Assembly (NCBI GenBank): GCA_964389375.1
Contig: CAYMDP010000039.1
Span: forward strand, 1 to 26,505
DNA length: 26,505 bases
Direction: 5' to 3'
Source: CAYMDP01 sp964389375
Lineage (GTDB): Bacteria > Bdellovibrionota > Bdellovibrionia > Bdellovibrionales > UBA1609
Of this stretch, positions 1 through 6,798 are shown in pieces (position 1 is the first letter of the stretch; the number at the start of each line of letters is the position of its first letter). A program made the translations under genes and the position numbers. The notes under the pieces are model-generated. The model did no database searches. It saw nothing but the letters and a program-made list of their open reading frames with translations, and was not told the origin of the DNA.

Positions 1-269
1 ATAAGGTCTAGTCGAATGGAGCTATCTAATCCATAGATCGCATCTTCCCCTGTAATGACCCGGTAAAATCCCGCATTTCTCCAGTTTATACTTTCAGAAA
101 AAAAGGCATTTAGACCTAAGTTGAATTCGTTATAGCGGACTCCGTTGTCAGAGCCCGTCGAGATTCCTAAGTCGTAGGTAAGCTGAGGAGTGGATTCCAC
201 GCTTTGTCTTTGTGCATTTACCGAGAGTCCCAAAAGAAGAACTTGAGCTAGTATAAAATATCGAATCAT
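1..269 (-). CDS. Exported protein of unknown function, N-terminal part only
   Basis: The reading frame starts at ATG 267-269 and runs off the left edge after about 89 codons. Its first residues (MIRYFILAQVLLLGLSVNAQ) form a clear Sec signal peptide with probable cleavage after NA. The mature part alternates polar and aromatic residues (YDLGIS, YNEFNLGLNAFF, INWRNAGFYRV), which would fit an outer-membrane beta-barrel or surface protein; this is inference, as no family is recognised. The start codon overlaps the TGA stop of the M48 protease gene by 4 bases (ATGA), so it is probably translationally coupled and is the third gene of the operon starting at 2786. Confidence 0.7.
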   Translation of the reverse strand, partial: MIRYFILAQVLLLGLSVNAQRQSVESTPQLTYDLGISTGSDNGVRYNEFNLGLNAFFSESINWRNAGFYRVITGEDAIYGLDSSIRLDL

Positions 270-1309
270 TGTTTTTTACTCGCGGCCCGGGCTTTTGAAG
301 CCTGTGCGTAGCGGCTGGCAAGTTTTTTCATTCGATCAAACTCAGCACTTGTGACTTTAGCCTGGGCCTTTAATGGAGCAGCTGCGGCCATTTGATTCAT
401 TTGAAGAACTCGCTCACGACTTGGTGGATGGGTGCTCATCGCATCAGCGACAGAAGACAAAATGGGAACATTCTTTTGCTTTGACTGCTGCTCCATCTGA
501 AGAAGCTTTGTGTAAAACCCGCCCACATGATCCCGGTGGTAGCCCGTATTCAGCGCGGTCTTAAAACCGATGCGGTCGGCTTCCATTTCATCTTCCCTGG
601 AGTTTGCCATAAATCCATATTTCTGAATTAGCAATCCGCCACCAATTCCGGCGACGGCCCCAAGCTCTGCAGCTTTTGATAGACACTTTCGATCTTGAGG
701 AGAGCACATTAATTTTCCAAGACCAAAGCCTGCTGCAGCCCCAGCAATTCCTCCACCGAGGGCATAAAGCCAAGTTTTACCCTGGGCTTTTTTAGCTTTG
801 TGCATTCTCTCGGCGGTATGACGAGCTTGAATATGTCCAACCTCATGCCCAATGACTCCGATCAACTCTGCCTCGGTGTCCGACATTTCAATTAATGGAG
901 CAGTAATAAAAACAACGCCCGCAGGAAGTGCGAAGGCATTGACGTAAGGGACATCGACCACTGAAAAAGAATAACGATAAGGATTGGCTTCAAGATTGTT
1001 GGCTCGAACTAAGTTTTGCCCAAGACTTGCAACATAGGACTGAAGTTGAGGGTCTTGAAGTTTTGGGTAATCCTTTTGCATATCCGGCAAAGCTTCTTGA
1101 GTCAGACGCCTTTCTTCTTCAACGGTTAAATCTGTTGCCTGCCCTTCGTTGTCCCCTTCACGGTAACGGGTCTTGTCGACACTTGCACAGGCCGTCATTA
1201 ATAAACCCATTGATGCCAAAAAAGCCCGGCGTCCCATGGGAGATTCCATCAACTGATCCAGGACTTCTTTCATTTCGTCTAATGCAGCTTGCTGTTGTTC
1301 TTTGTTCAT
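266..1309 (-). CDS. M48-family zinc metalloprotease lipoprotein (BepA/LoiP-like)
   Basis: This 347-residue protein carries the gluzincin motif HEVGH at residues 155-159 and the third-ligand motif EMEAD at 241-245 in the context SREDEMEADRIGF, both typical of M48 peptidases that work on envelope proteins. Residues 26-41 read GRRAFLASMGLLMTAC: a lipobox cysteine at 41 preceded by a twin-arginine-like RR-x-F-L stretch and a long, charged n-region of about 25 residues. A glycine/alanine-rich hydrophobic stretch lies around 184-229, between the catalytic motifs. The start is supported by GGAGG about 9 bases upstream. It follows the PhoD-like gene by 22 bases and overlaps the next gene by 4. The family role is quality control of outer-membrane proteins; the exact substrate is unknown here. 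Confidence 0.9.
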   Translation of the reverse strand: MNKEQQQAALDEMKEVLDQLMESPMGRRAFLASMGLLMTACASVDKTRYREGDNEGQATDLTVEEERRLTQEALPDMQKDYPKLQDPQLQSYVASLGQNLVRANNLEANPYRYSFSVVDVPYVNAFALPAGVVFITAPLIEMSDTEAELIGVIGHEVGHIQARHTAERMHKAKKAQGKTWLYALGGGIAGAAAGFGLGKLMCSPQDRKCLSKAAELGAVAGIGGGLLIQKYGFMANSREDEMEADRIGFKTALNTGYHRDHVGGFYTKLLQMEQQSKQKNVPILSSVADAMSTHPPSRERVLQMNQMAAAAPLKAQAKVTSAEFDRMKKLASRYAQASKARAASKKQ

Positions 1310-1331
1310 CCCTTATTCCTCCACACCAAAG

Positions 1332-2786
1332 CTAGCGTGATATTTTTAAATCTTTAGAGAAGTGTCGTTTTTTACCCGGACCAAAAGACTCTGCCCGAAT
1401 CCTCAGCTGATTGCGGAATTTTGTGGAAGAAATCATCATGTAATTTAACTCTCCCGCAACACCCACAAGCTTTTTTGGGTTCTCGTGTCTTGTGTAGGCA
1501 TCGGGAAAAACCTTAGCGTGGATCCCACTCGAAGTGAATTCATAAGTCCTATAGGGCAATTCCTGATTCTTAAGTTCTATGATCTCGGTCAGATGACGAT
1601 CCCCACTTAAAAAAGCCACAGGGAATGGCCAAGACTTCCAGACGGAAACCATTTTCTTAAAGCTTTCGGGGTGATTTTTTTCATAGGACTCAAAAGGGTG
1701 GTAGCCTCCCCAAAACTGATCTCCACTGACCAGCCAGGTCGGCTGTTTAAAACTCTCGGCCCTTGCAAGTAGCCATTTTTCTTGCTCTTCGCCCCAATGG
1801 CTTTCTTCGGCTCCCCCTTGATCATTTGGAGTTCTGAAACTTCGGCCATCCAAAAAGAAGAAATTTTGTTCGTTCAGAATCAAGTGGGACGACACTCCGG
1901 GACCTCGATTTAAAAGTCCCTCAACTTCTAAAAGTGGAAAGAAGGTCTCAAAAACTTTCTTGGATTCGGCAATATAGGGATAGGTCTTATCCCCGTCATT
2001 TTGTCCAAAATCATGATCATCCCAAAGTGCGATCACTGGAATTAATTTTTCCAGGCGAAATAGCTCTAGACTGTTACGAGTTTCAAGATTGCGCGTCCAA
2101 AGAATATTGGGTGGGGCTGGAAGTTTATATTCAAGACTGCTGTCTGCGTAGACATTATCTCCAATTAAAAATAAAAGATCCGGCTGATGGCTTGCAAGCT
2201 CGGTCCACATTTGTTTCTGTTCAAGGTGAACTCGATCATCCGAACAAGAGGCCACAGCAATTTTAATGTCTGGTCGACTTAGGTGAGAGACCGTAAAGGT
2301 TCTTTGGTCCAGCAGTTGACCCTCTTCAGACAGTATTAAAAGTCGGTAGCTCAATCCCCGGTCAAGTCCTTGAACTAAGAGCTGATCCATACTCCAGCCC
2401 GTCTGTCCGACGGGCTGTGAAATAGGACTAATGACCTTGGATTTTTGCAAAGACTGATTCGAACTTAAAGAATAGGACGGGAACACCAAATAATGGTGGG
2501 GCTTTCGGCCCTCTCTTAAAACGCGAATCTCGGCCTGGGTATTTGACCCCAAACCTTGGATTAAGGCCAAGCGCTCTAGTTTTACATCTAGGTCTTTTCC
2601 AATCAAAGCACAAGCCCCTGAGGCCCCGCTGCTACAAGCTTTTTGAAAGTCTTTTTCGGCCAATTTAAATTCATTTTTTTGAAGGCTTTTAAAAGCTGAG
2701 CGAAAAGATGAAGACCCTTTACTTAGGCTCGAGCAAGAGTTCAAAAAAACAAGGCAAAGGGCTAAAGGGAGTAAGGTTTTAAACAA
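1332..2786 (-). CDS. PhoD-like metallophosphatase lipoprotein with Sel1-like N-terminus
   Basis: The 484-residue product has a signal peptide ending in the lipobox LNSC (Cys18). Residues about 28-64 (FQKACSSGASGACALIG) resemble half of a cysteine-containing Sel1-like repeat. From about residue 175 the alkaline phosphatase D fold is visible: VASCSDD, LFLIGDNVYAD (205-215), LWDDHDFGQND (254-264), VSGDQFWGG and LSGDRHLTE, which supply the metal-binding Asp, Asn and His residues. The family hydrolyses phosphomono- or phosphodiesters outside the cytoplasm. The start is a TTG (2784-2786) placed 6 bases after GAGGAG; no ATG fits better. It is the first gene of the operon with the M48 protease. Family assignment is firm; the substrate is unknown. 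Confidence 0.87.
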   Translation of the reverse strand: MFKTLLPLALCLVFLNSCSSLSKGSSSFRSAFKSLQKNEFKLAEKDFQKACSSGASGACALIGKDLDVKLERLALIQGLGSNTQAEIRVLREGRKPHHYLVFPSYSLSSNQSLQKSKVISPISQPVGQTGWSMDQLLVQGLDRGLSYRLLILSEEGQLLDQRTFTVSHLSRPDIKIAVASCSDDRVHLEQKQMWTELASHQPDLLFLIGDNVYADSSLEYKLPAPPNILWTRNLETRNSLELFRLEKLIPVIALWDDHDFGQNDGDKTYPYIAESKKVFETFFPLLEVEGLLNRGPGVSSHLILNEQNFFFLDGRSFRTPNDQGGAEESHWGEEQEKWLLARAESFKQPTWLVSGDQFWGGYHPFESYEKNHPESFKKMVSVWKSWPFPVAFLSGDRHLTEIIELKNQELPYRTYEFTSSGIHAKVFPDAYTRHENPKKLVGVAGELNYMMISSTKFRNQLRIRAESFGPGKKRHFSKDLKISR

Positions 2787-2924
2787 GTGAAACTCCTCGA
2801 AAATGAAGTTATTATTTTCACTTTTTCAGCACCTTTTTGCCAAGAAAAAACGAGCCTCGGCGACTTTGTCTTATTGCTCAAAAATGAAGGATTAATGGAC
2901 CTGCCCAGCTCAACAGCAAGCAGC

Positions 2925-2956
2925 AAAAAAAAAGGGAAATGACATGGCCATTTCCC
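2925..2956 (-). terminator. Intrinsic terminator of rpsN
   Basis: Read on the minus strand, GGGAAATG and CATTTCCC form a perfect 8-bp stem with a 7-base loop (2934-2956), followed at once by nine T (2925-2933). It lies 30 bases after the rpsN stop codon. Confidence 0.9.
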
Positions 2957-2985
2957 GAAGAGTCTCAGAATTTATTTAGGAAGGA

Positions 2986-3291
2986 TTACCAGCTCGACTT
3001 CGTCACGCCAGGGATTTTCCCTTGGTGTGCAAGTTCCCGAAAGGCAATACGAGAAAGACCGAACTTTCTTAAAACTCCGCGAGGTCGGCCGCTGAGGTAA
3101 CAGCGAGTCACTACTCGGGTTGGAGATGTGTCGCGAGGCATTTTTTCGAGGCTTAAACGTGCGGCGGCTCGCTCTTCATCAGACAACTTCATGTTTACGG
3201 CTTTAGCGCGATATTCAGCGCGAAGTGGTCCATACTTAGTTGAGAGTGCTTTACGCTTTTCGTTTTTATTGATCGAGTTCTTTCGAGCCAT
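2986..3291 (-). CDS. rpsN: 30S ribosomal protein S14, zinc-independent form
   Basis: The 101-residue protein matches long-form S14: MARKNSI start, the TRVVTRCYLSGRPRG segment and the C-terminal LRKFGLSRIAFRELAHQGKIPG and KSSW. S14 binds 16S rRNA in the head of the small subunit. It has only one cysteine, so the CxxC...CxxC zinc site of the short 61-residue form is absent. A Shine-Dalgarno AAAGGG lies about 6 bases before the ATG. It stands alone, with its own terminator and a probable own promoter, instead of in the spc ribosomal operon. In other bacteria such separate zinc-free copies are often used under zinc limitation; whether a second S14 exists in this genome cannot be seen from the window. 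Confidence 0.95.
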   Translation of the reverse strand: MARKNSINKNEKRKALSTKYGPLRAEYRAKAVNMKLSDEERAAARLSLEKMPRDTSPTRVVTRCYLSGRPRGVLRKFGLSRIAFRELAHQGKIPGVTKSSW

Positions 3292-3368
3292 TACAGTCCC
3301 TTTCCAATGAGGATGCGAAGAACGAGAAAATCCGTTATTTCACCTTAAAAATCAAGAGCTTTGAAAAA

Positions 3369-3396
3369 TATATACTGCGTTACGTTATGCCCTGAA
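3369..3396 (-). promoter_or_regulatory. Possible rpsN promoter with imperfect dyad
   Basis: On the minus strand TTCAGG and TATATA are 16 bases apart. The spacer holds the imperfect palindrome GCATAACGTAACGC centred on ACGT, which could be an operator. The -35 match is poor and no regulator is identified. Confidence 0.3.
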
Positions 3397-3405
3397 GGGG
3401 GGCAG

Positions 3406-4662
3406 CTAGTCGCTTAGACCGAATTTCTTTTTTAAATCCTCAACCTTATCGTCCGTCAAGGGGCTGGGCTCATGAGAGTCCTCTTGATTGACCTTTAGCC
3501 TTAAACCTGTCGATTTCTTTTCTTCGGCCGCAACAGAGGCCTGAAGGCTTTCTAGCAAAGCCTCCCAGGGACCTTCAATAAATTGCTCCAATTGAAGGGG
3601 CTCAAGTTCTCCGATTTCAACCTGAACCTTTAGGCTCATGACCACCCTTCCTTGAAAACCGATCGATAAAAGCGCCTCGGTTTCTTCGGAGTTAATTCCT
3701 CGACGAAGCCCAAAGGTAAATCTTGTCCCCTGAAATTTGAAGTCCACTTCTTCGTAAACGGCCTCATCCAAAGTGGAGCGGACATCCAAAACCCCGGCGG
3801 GAAGACGAGAGCTCTGATCCGAAAACCATCTTGGAAAAAACCGAACCGCCTCAAAATAAAGATCGCACATGCGCTTATCAAAGCCCGAAACCCGAACTTT
3901 GCTTTGAATTTCTAGAACTTTTAGGACGACAGGCTCATGCTCTGGTTTTGCAGGAGTATAAAGATTTTGGTCCTTGTTAAAATTCTCGGAATCTGCCGAA
4001 ATATCTTGCCCCCGCAAAATCCGGCCCATCTCATTTTCTGAGTTTGCACTCGACCTATTTTGGCGAATCGCCGGAGGCCCATCAACCGATCCGGAAGCTG
4101 AACTTTCAGAGTCTCTTAAATGCGAGAGATCTCCAAAGCCACCGCCCTTAAAATGAATCAACTGAGTTTCCAGATCAAAGCGGGAAATATCCATGTAAGA
4201 TAACGGGATATAGGTGCGTGTTCCAAAAACAGCGGTGTAAATTCGTGACAGCCAGGGTTGGCGCAAGCGAAATGCTTTCCACGGAGAACTCCCAAAGGGG
4301 AGTCTGAGTTCGAGCCAAGTGAAACTCCAGGCCCGGATCAACTTAATTCCCGCAAGATCTTGGGCTTTAATCGCTCCAAGACGAAGAAGCGAGCCCCCGT
4401 CGTACACACCGGCCTGTGAGAACTCTAGAATTTTTTCTTCTTCTAAAAGTCCTCGGATATAAAGGTAAAAACTTAAAAGTCCAAAAAAGGCAAAAAGGCT
4501 CGACAAAAAGAGTACTGGCCCCCAAGTCTTTGACAAAAATCTAAGGTAGGAGGTCAAAATGGCAATAGCAAAAAAAGTCATCATCAGCACAAGCTTCGAT
4601 TTTGCCTCTTTCAATTTTCGTCTTTTTGGACGAATGCTCATTTTATACTGATTTTGACTCAT
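3406..4662 (-). CDS. Membrane protein of unknown function, PH-like N-terminal domain possible
   Basis: This 418-residue protein has a basic N-terminus (RPKRRKLKEAKSK), two transmembrane helices at about 24-43 and 49-70, and then a soluble region. Residues 75-165 (EKILEFSQAGVYDGGSLLRLGAIKAQDLAGIKLI, then YIPLSYMDIS) resemble the layout of STM3941-type bacterial PH-like domains, but this is only a pattern resemblance. A serine- and asparagine-rich linker follows at about 180-235, then a second domain at about 240-370 that I do not recognise, and a charged tail. It starts 8 bases after the stop of the lipoprotein gene at 4671, with GGAG about 11 bases before the ATG, so the two form an operon. 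No function is proposed. Confidence 0.75.
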   Translation of the reverse strand: MSQNQYKMSIRPKRRKLKEAKSKLVLMMTFFAIAILTSYLRFLSKTWGPVLFLSSLFAFFGLLSFYLYIRGLLEEEKILEFSQAGVYDGGSLLRLGAIKAQDLAGIKLIRAWSFTWLELRLPFGSSPWKAFRLRQPWLSRIYTAVFGTRTYIPLSYMDISRFDLETQLIHFKGGGFGDLSHLRDSESSASGSVDGPPAIRQNRSSANSENEMGRILRGQDISADSENFNKDQNLYTPAKPEHEPVVLKVLEIQSKVRVSGFDKRMCDLYFEAVRFFPRWFSDQSSRLPAGVLDVRSTLDEAVYEEVDFKFQGTRFTFGLRRGINSEETEALLSIGFQGRVVMSLKVQVEIGELEPLQLEQFIEGPWEALLESLQASVAAEEKKSTGLRLKVNQEDSHEPSPLTDDKVEDLKKKFGLSD

Positions 4663-4670
4663 GACCCGTC

Positions 4671-5276
4671 TTACTCCAAAACATCAGGTCTCAGCTTGGA
4701 GTCTTCTTTCTCTAAGGTCAAGCCAATGGCCTTTGACCAGGATCTTCCGGCCCACCAGGGAAGGCTTTCGGGAACTTGAGCCGCGATAAAAGCTAGATTC
4801 ACTGTTTTTCCGCGCCATAAAGAAGTGTCCTTCAAGATCCAGAAGGCCTGTCTTAAGCATTTCTCAAGATCCGAGTCCTTTGGGCTTTGATTCATTCGAT
4901 TTAAGTGAAGGCCCTTCTCTTTTATTAAGAGCTCCAGTTGTACAGCAATAGATCGATGCACGGACTCACTTTGCTTAAGACAAGGCAAATAAGCCGATCG
5001 ATTCTTCACTAAATAAGACTCTAGGCTGTGCAGCTCAATTGCAGAAAACTCCTTCGAGTCGAGGGCGAGGTAAAGATCTATAACTGGTAACCGGACCGCA
5101 GAGCTTCTCGGTCGAAGCTTAGAAGACACCGGAGAGACAGGCTCTGAATGTTGTTGTGCCTTAGGGCTTTCGCAGGACAAATTGCAGGATAAAATTAAGA
5201 AAAATAATAGACTCGCTCGAATAGACAAAATGGGTCTCAGAAAAAAAGGCGATGTGAAGCATCCGTGCTTCAACAT
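4671..5276 (-). CDS. Predicted lipoprotein of unknown function
   Basis: The 201-residue product has a long n-region and a hydrophobic stretch ending in LILSCNLSC, so acylation at Cys31 or Cys35 is likely. The mature part begins with a proline- and serine-rich linker, followed by a mostly helical charged domain with WWAGRSWSK near the C-terminus. No family is recognised. The ATG at 5274-5276 is preceded by AGGCAGGAAACC, an adequate Shine-Dalgarno site. The first codons lie inside a strong hairpin with a following T-run (5241-5297), which may regulate expression. The gene is first in an operon with the membrane protein gene ending at 3406 and is divergent from tesA. Confidence 0.7.
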   Translation of the reverse strand: MLKHGCFTSPFFLRPILSIRASLLFFLILSCNLSCESPKAQQHSEPVSPVSSKLRPRSSAVRLPVIDLYLALDSKEFSAIELHSLESYLVKNRSAYLPCLKQSESVHRSIAVQLELLIKEKGLHLNRMNQSPKDSDLEKCLRQAFWILKDTSLWRGKTVNLAFIAAQVPESLPWWAGRSWSKAIGLTLEKEDSKLRPDVLE

Positions 5277-5297
5277 GGTTTCCTGCCTAACATCGCC
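5241..5297 (-). promoter_or_regulatory. Nested terminator-like hairpin over a start codon
   Basis: In the minus-strand RNA an outer stem GGCGATGT/ACATCGCC (5290-5297 with 5248-5255, perfect 8 bp) encloses the Shine-Dalgarno, the ATG (5274-5276) and an inner hairpin GAAGCA-CGGA-TGCTTC (5256-5271). An alternative pairing extends the inner stem through the start codon (5252-5276). Seven T follow at 5241-5247. It looks like an attenuator or translation switch of the lipoprotein gene. Confidence 0.5.
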
Positions 5298-5375
5298 CCC
5301 CCACGTGATTTAATGTTAAGAGGAACACTTTCCCTTTCGCAACATATTTTATTCAAAAAATTAATTATTATTTTC

Positions 5376-5425
5376 GTGAAGCCCTTGCAGCTGACTTGCT
5401 TCACTTGTTTAAAGCGTCACTTTAA
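5376..5425. repeat. Two dyads in the divergent promoter region
   Basis: GTGAAGC (5376-5382) and GCTTCAC (5398-5404) form a perfect 7-bp inverted repeat with a 15-base spacer, and TTAAAG-CGTCA-CTTTAA follows at 5409-5425. GTGAAGC also occurs at 5254-5260 in the hairpin described above. They may be operators for the divergent genes; no factor is identified. Confidence 0.4.
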
Positions 5426-5446
5426 GCACCCGCCGGCCGACTCACG

Positions 5447-5475
5447 TTGCAAGAAGCTTGGGCCCTTGCTACAGT
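5447..5475 (+). promoter_or_regulatory. Predicted promoter of tesA (leaderless)
   Basis: TTGCAA (5447-5452), a 17-base spacer and TACAGT (5470-5475) fit a sigma70 promoter. The -10 ends 7 bases before the ATG at 5483, so the mRNA would start at or next to the start codon. There is no Shine-Dalgarno sequence. Confidence 0.5.
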
Positions 5476-5482
5476 TTTGTCC

Positions 5483-6121
5483 ATGATTTTTAAAGCCCTT
5501 GTTGCGACAATCCTTTTAAACTGCTGTTTCTCTGCTGCTTCAAGGGCGGAAGAAAAAGTGATTTTGTTTCTTGGAGATTCATTGACCTCGGGCTACGGAG
5601 TTCCGCAAGAGCTCAGTTACCCCCGCTTGATCGAACAAAAATTTAGATCCGAGGGACACTCTATTCGAGTGGTCAATGGAGCTGAAGCGGGATCGCTCAG
5701 CTCGGCCCTACTGGCACGAATTCAGTTTTATCAAAAACGCTTAAAGCCGCAGCTGACCTTCATTTGCTCCGGCGGTAACGATGCTCGACAAAAACGTTCG
5801 GTCTCGGCAATTAAGAAATCCCTTGAAGAAGTTCTTGAGTATTCTAAGGCCAATCAGCTTAAAGTCGCGCTTTGTGGAATGCAGATCTTTTCAAACCTTG
5901 GCTCTGAATATGGCAGTGGCTTTAGGTCGCTATACCAGGATCTCGCAAAGACATTTAAAGTTCCACTTTACCCCTTTTTGCTAGAAGGGGTTGCGGGCAT
6001 TCCCGAGATGAACCAAAAGGATGGCTTTCACCCAAATGAAAAGGGACAGCAAAAAATTGCCGATGGCCTTTATCCCTTTTTAAAAGAACAGCTTAATGAA
6101 TATCTAAAAGGACAACCATGA
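5483..6121 (+). CDS. tesA: TesA-like GDSL arylesterase/lysophospholipase, periplasmic
   Basis: From the ATG at 5483 the protein has 212 residues. A signal peptide (MIFKALVATILLNCCFSAAS, then RAEE) is followed by the SGNH-hydrolase blocks: GDSL at 31-34 with nucleophile Ser33, GGND at 97-100, and DGFHPNEKG with Asp180 and His183 of the catalytic triad. These enzymes cleave thioesters, aryl esters and lysophospholipids. The frame is open back to a TTG at 5447, but that TTG forms part of a good -35 box and the ATG gives a normal signal peptide. The stop overlaps ybbA by 4 bases. The linkage tesA-ybbA-ybbP is also known from enterobacteria, where tesA is divergent; here all three are co-directional. 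Confidence 0.9.
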   Translation: MIFKALVATILLNCCFSAASRAEEKVILFLGDSLTSGYGVPQELSYPRLIEQKFRSEGHSIRVVNGAEAGSLSSALLARIQFYQKRLKPQLTFICSGGNDARQKRSVSAIKKSLEEVLEYSKANQLKVALCGMQIFSNLGSEYGSGFRSLYQDLAKTFKVPLYPFLLEGVAGIPEMNQKDGFHPNEKGQQKIADGLYPFLKEQLNEYLKGQP

Positions 6122-6798
6122 TTCTTCGCGTTGAAAACCTTCGAAAAAGCTACCAAAGCCCCTCGGGTCCCCCGATTGAGATCCTTAAAGGACTCAGTTT
6201 CGAAGTCCCTTCTGGAAAAACCATGTCGATCATGGGCCCATCTGGCTGCGGGAAATCCACCCTTGCCGGTGTGATCACCGCCTTGGATCCCGCAGATTCT
6301 GGACAAATCTATTTAGATGGTCAGGCTTTTTCGAGCTTGTCCGCGGATGAATTGAGCCGCTTTAGGTCTCAGAATATTGGCCTTATTTTTCAGCAGTTTC
6401 ATCTGATCCCTCATTTAACGGCATTCGAAAATATCCTACTTCCTTTGGATTTCCACAAAGTTCCCTCAGCTTCGGAAGTTGCAAAAAAAATCCTTTCTCA
6501 GGTGGGCCTTGCACACAGGATGGATCACTTTCCTCATCAAATGAGCCGCGGGGAGTGTCAGCGAGTCGCTATCGCGCGAGTGATTTCTTTAAGGCCTAAA
6601 ATTATTGTTGCCGATGAGCCTACTGGAAGCCTTGATCAAAAAACCTCTAAAGAAGTCATGGATCTGTTATTCCAACTTGTAAATCAAGTCGGCTCGACAT
6701 TGATTTTAGTCACCCATGATCCAGCTTGGGCCGAGCAATGTCAGATTCGTGCCCGCTTTGTCGATGGTCATCTTGAAATCGGAGAATCCTTTCGGTGA
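6118..6798 (+). CDS. ybbA: YbbA-like ABC transporter ATP-binding protein
   Basis: This 226-residue ATPase of the LolD/MacB/YbbA type has Walker A GPSGCGKST (40-48), a Q-loop in FQQFHLIPHL (91-100), Walker B IIVADEPTGSLD (162-173) and the switch His200. The signature loop is MSRGECQRVAIAR (142 onward) where the family normally has LSGGE, a Gly-to-Arg change in the motif that contacts ATP. It pairs with the FtsX-type permease encoded next. Its ATG overlaps the tesA stop (ATGA) and its TGA overlaps the permease GTG start (GTGA), so the three proteins should be made in step. The likely role is mechanotransmission or extraction of a substrate at the inner membrane; the substrate is not known. Confidence 0.92.
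   Translation: MILRVENLRKSYQSPSGPPIEILKGLSFEVPSGKTMSIMGPSGCGKSTLAGVITALDPADSGQIYLDGQAFSSLSADELSRFRSQNIGLIFQQFHLIPHLTAFENILLPLDFHKVPSASEVAKKILSQVGLAHRMDHFPHQMSRGECQRVAIARVISLRPKIIVADEPTGSLDQKTSKEVMDLLFQLVNQVGSTLILVTHDPAWAEQCQIRARFVDGHLEIGESFR

Noticed and set aside
1027..1335. 102-codon plus-strand frame opposite the M48 gene
   Set aside because: Antisense shadow of the well-supported protease gene, without ribosome site.
3376..3390. Zur box before rpsN
   Set aside because: The imperfect dyad GCATAACGTAACGC does not match the known Zur consensus well enough, so it is kept only as an unnamed dyad.
5265..5486. 73-codon plus-strand frame across the divergent promoter region
   Set aside because: It covers the hairpin and dyads, has no ribosome site and resembles no protein.
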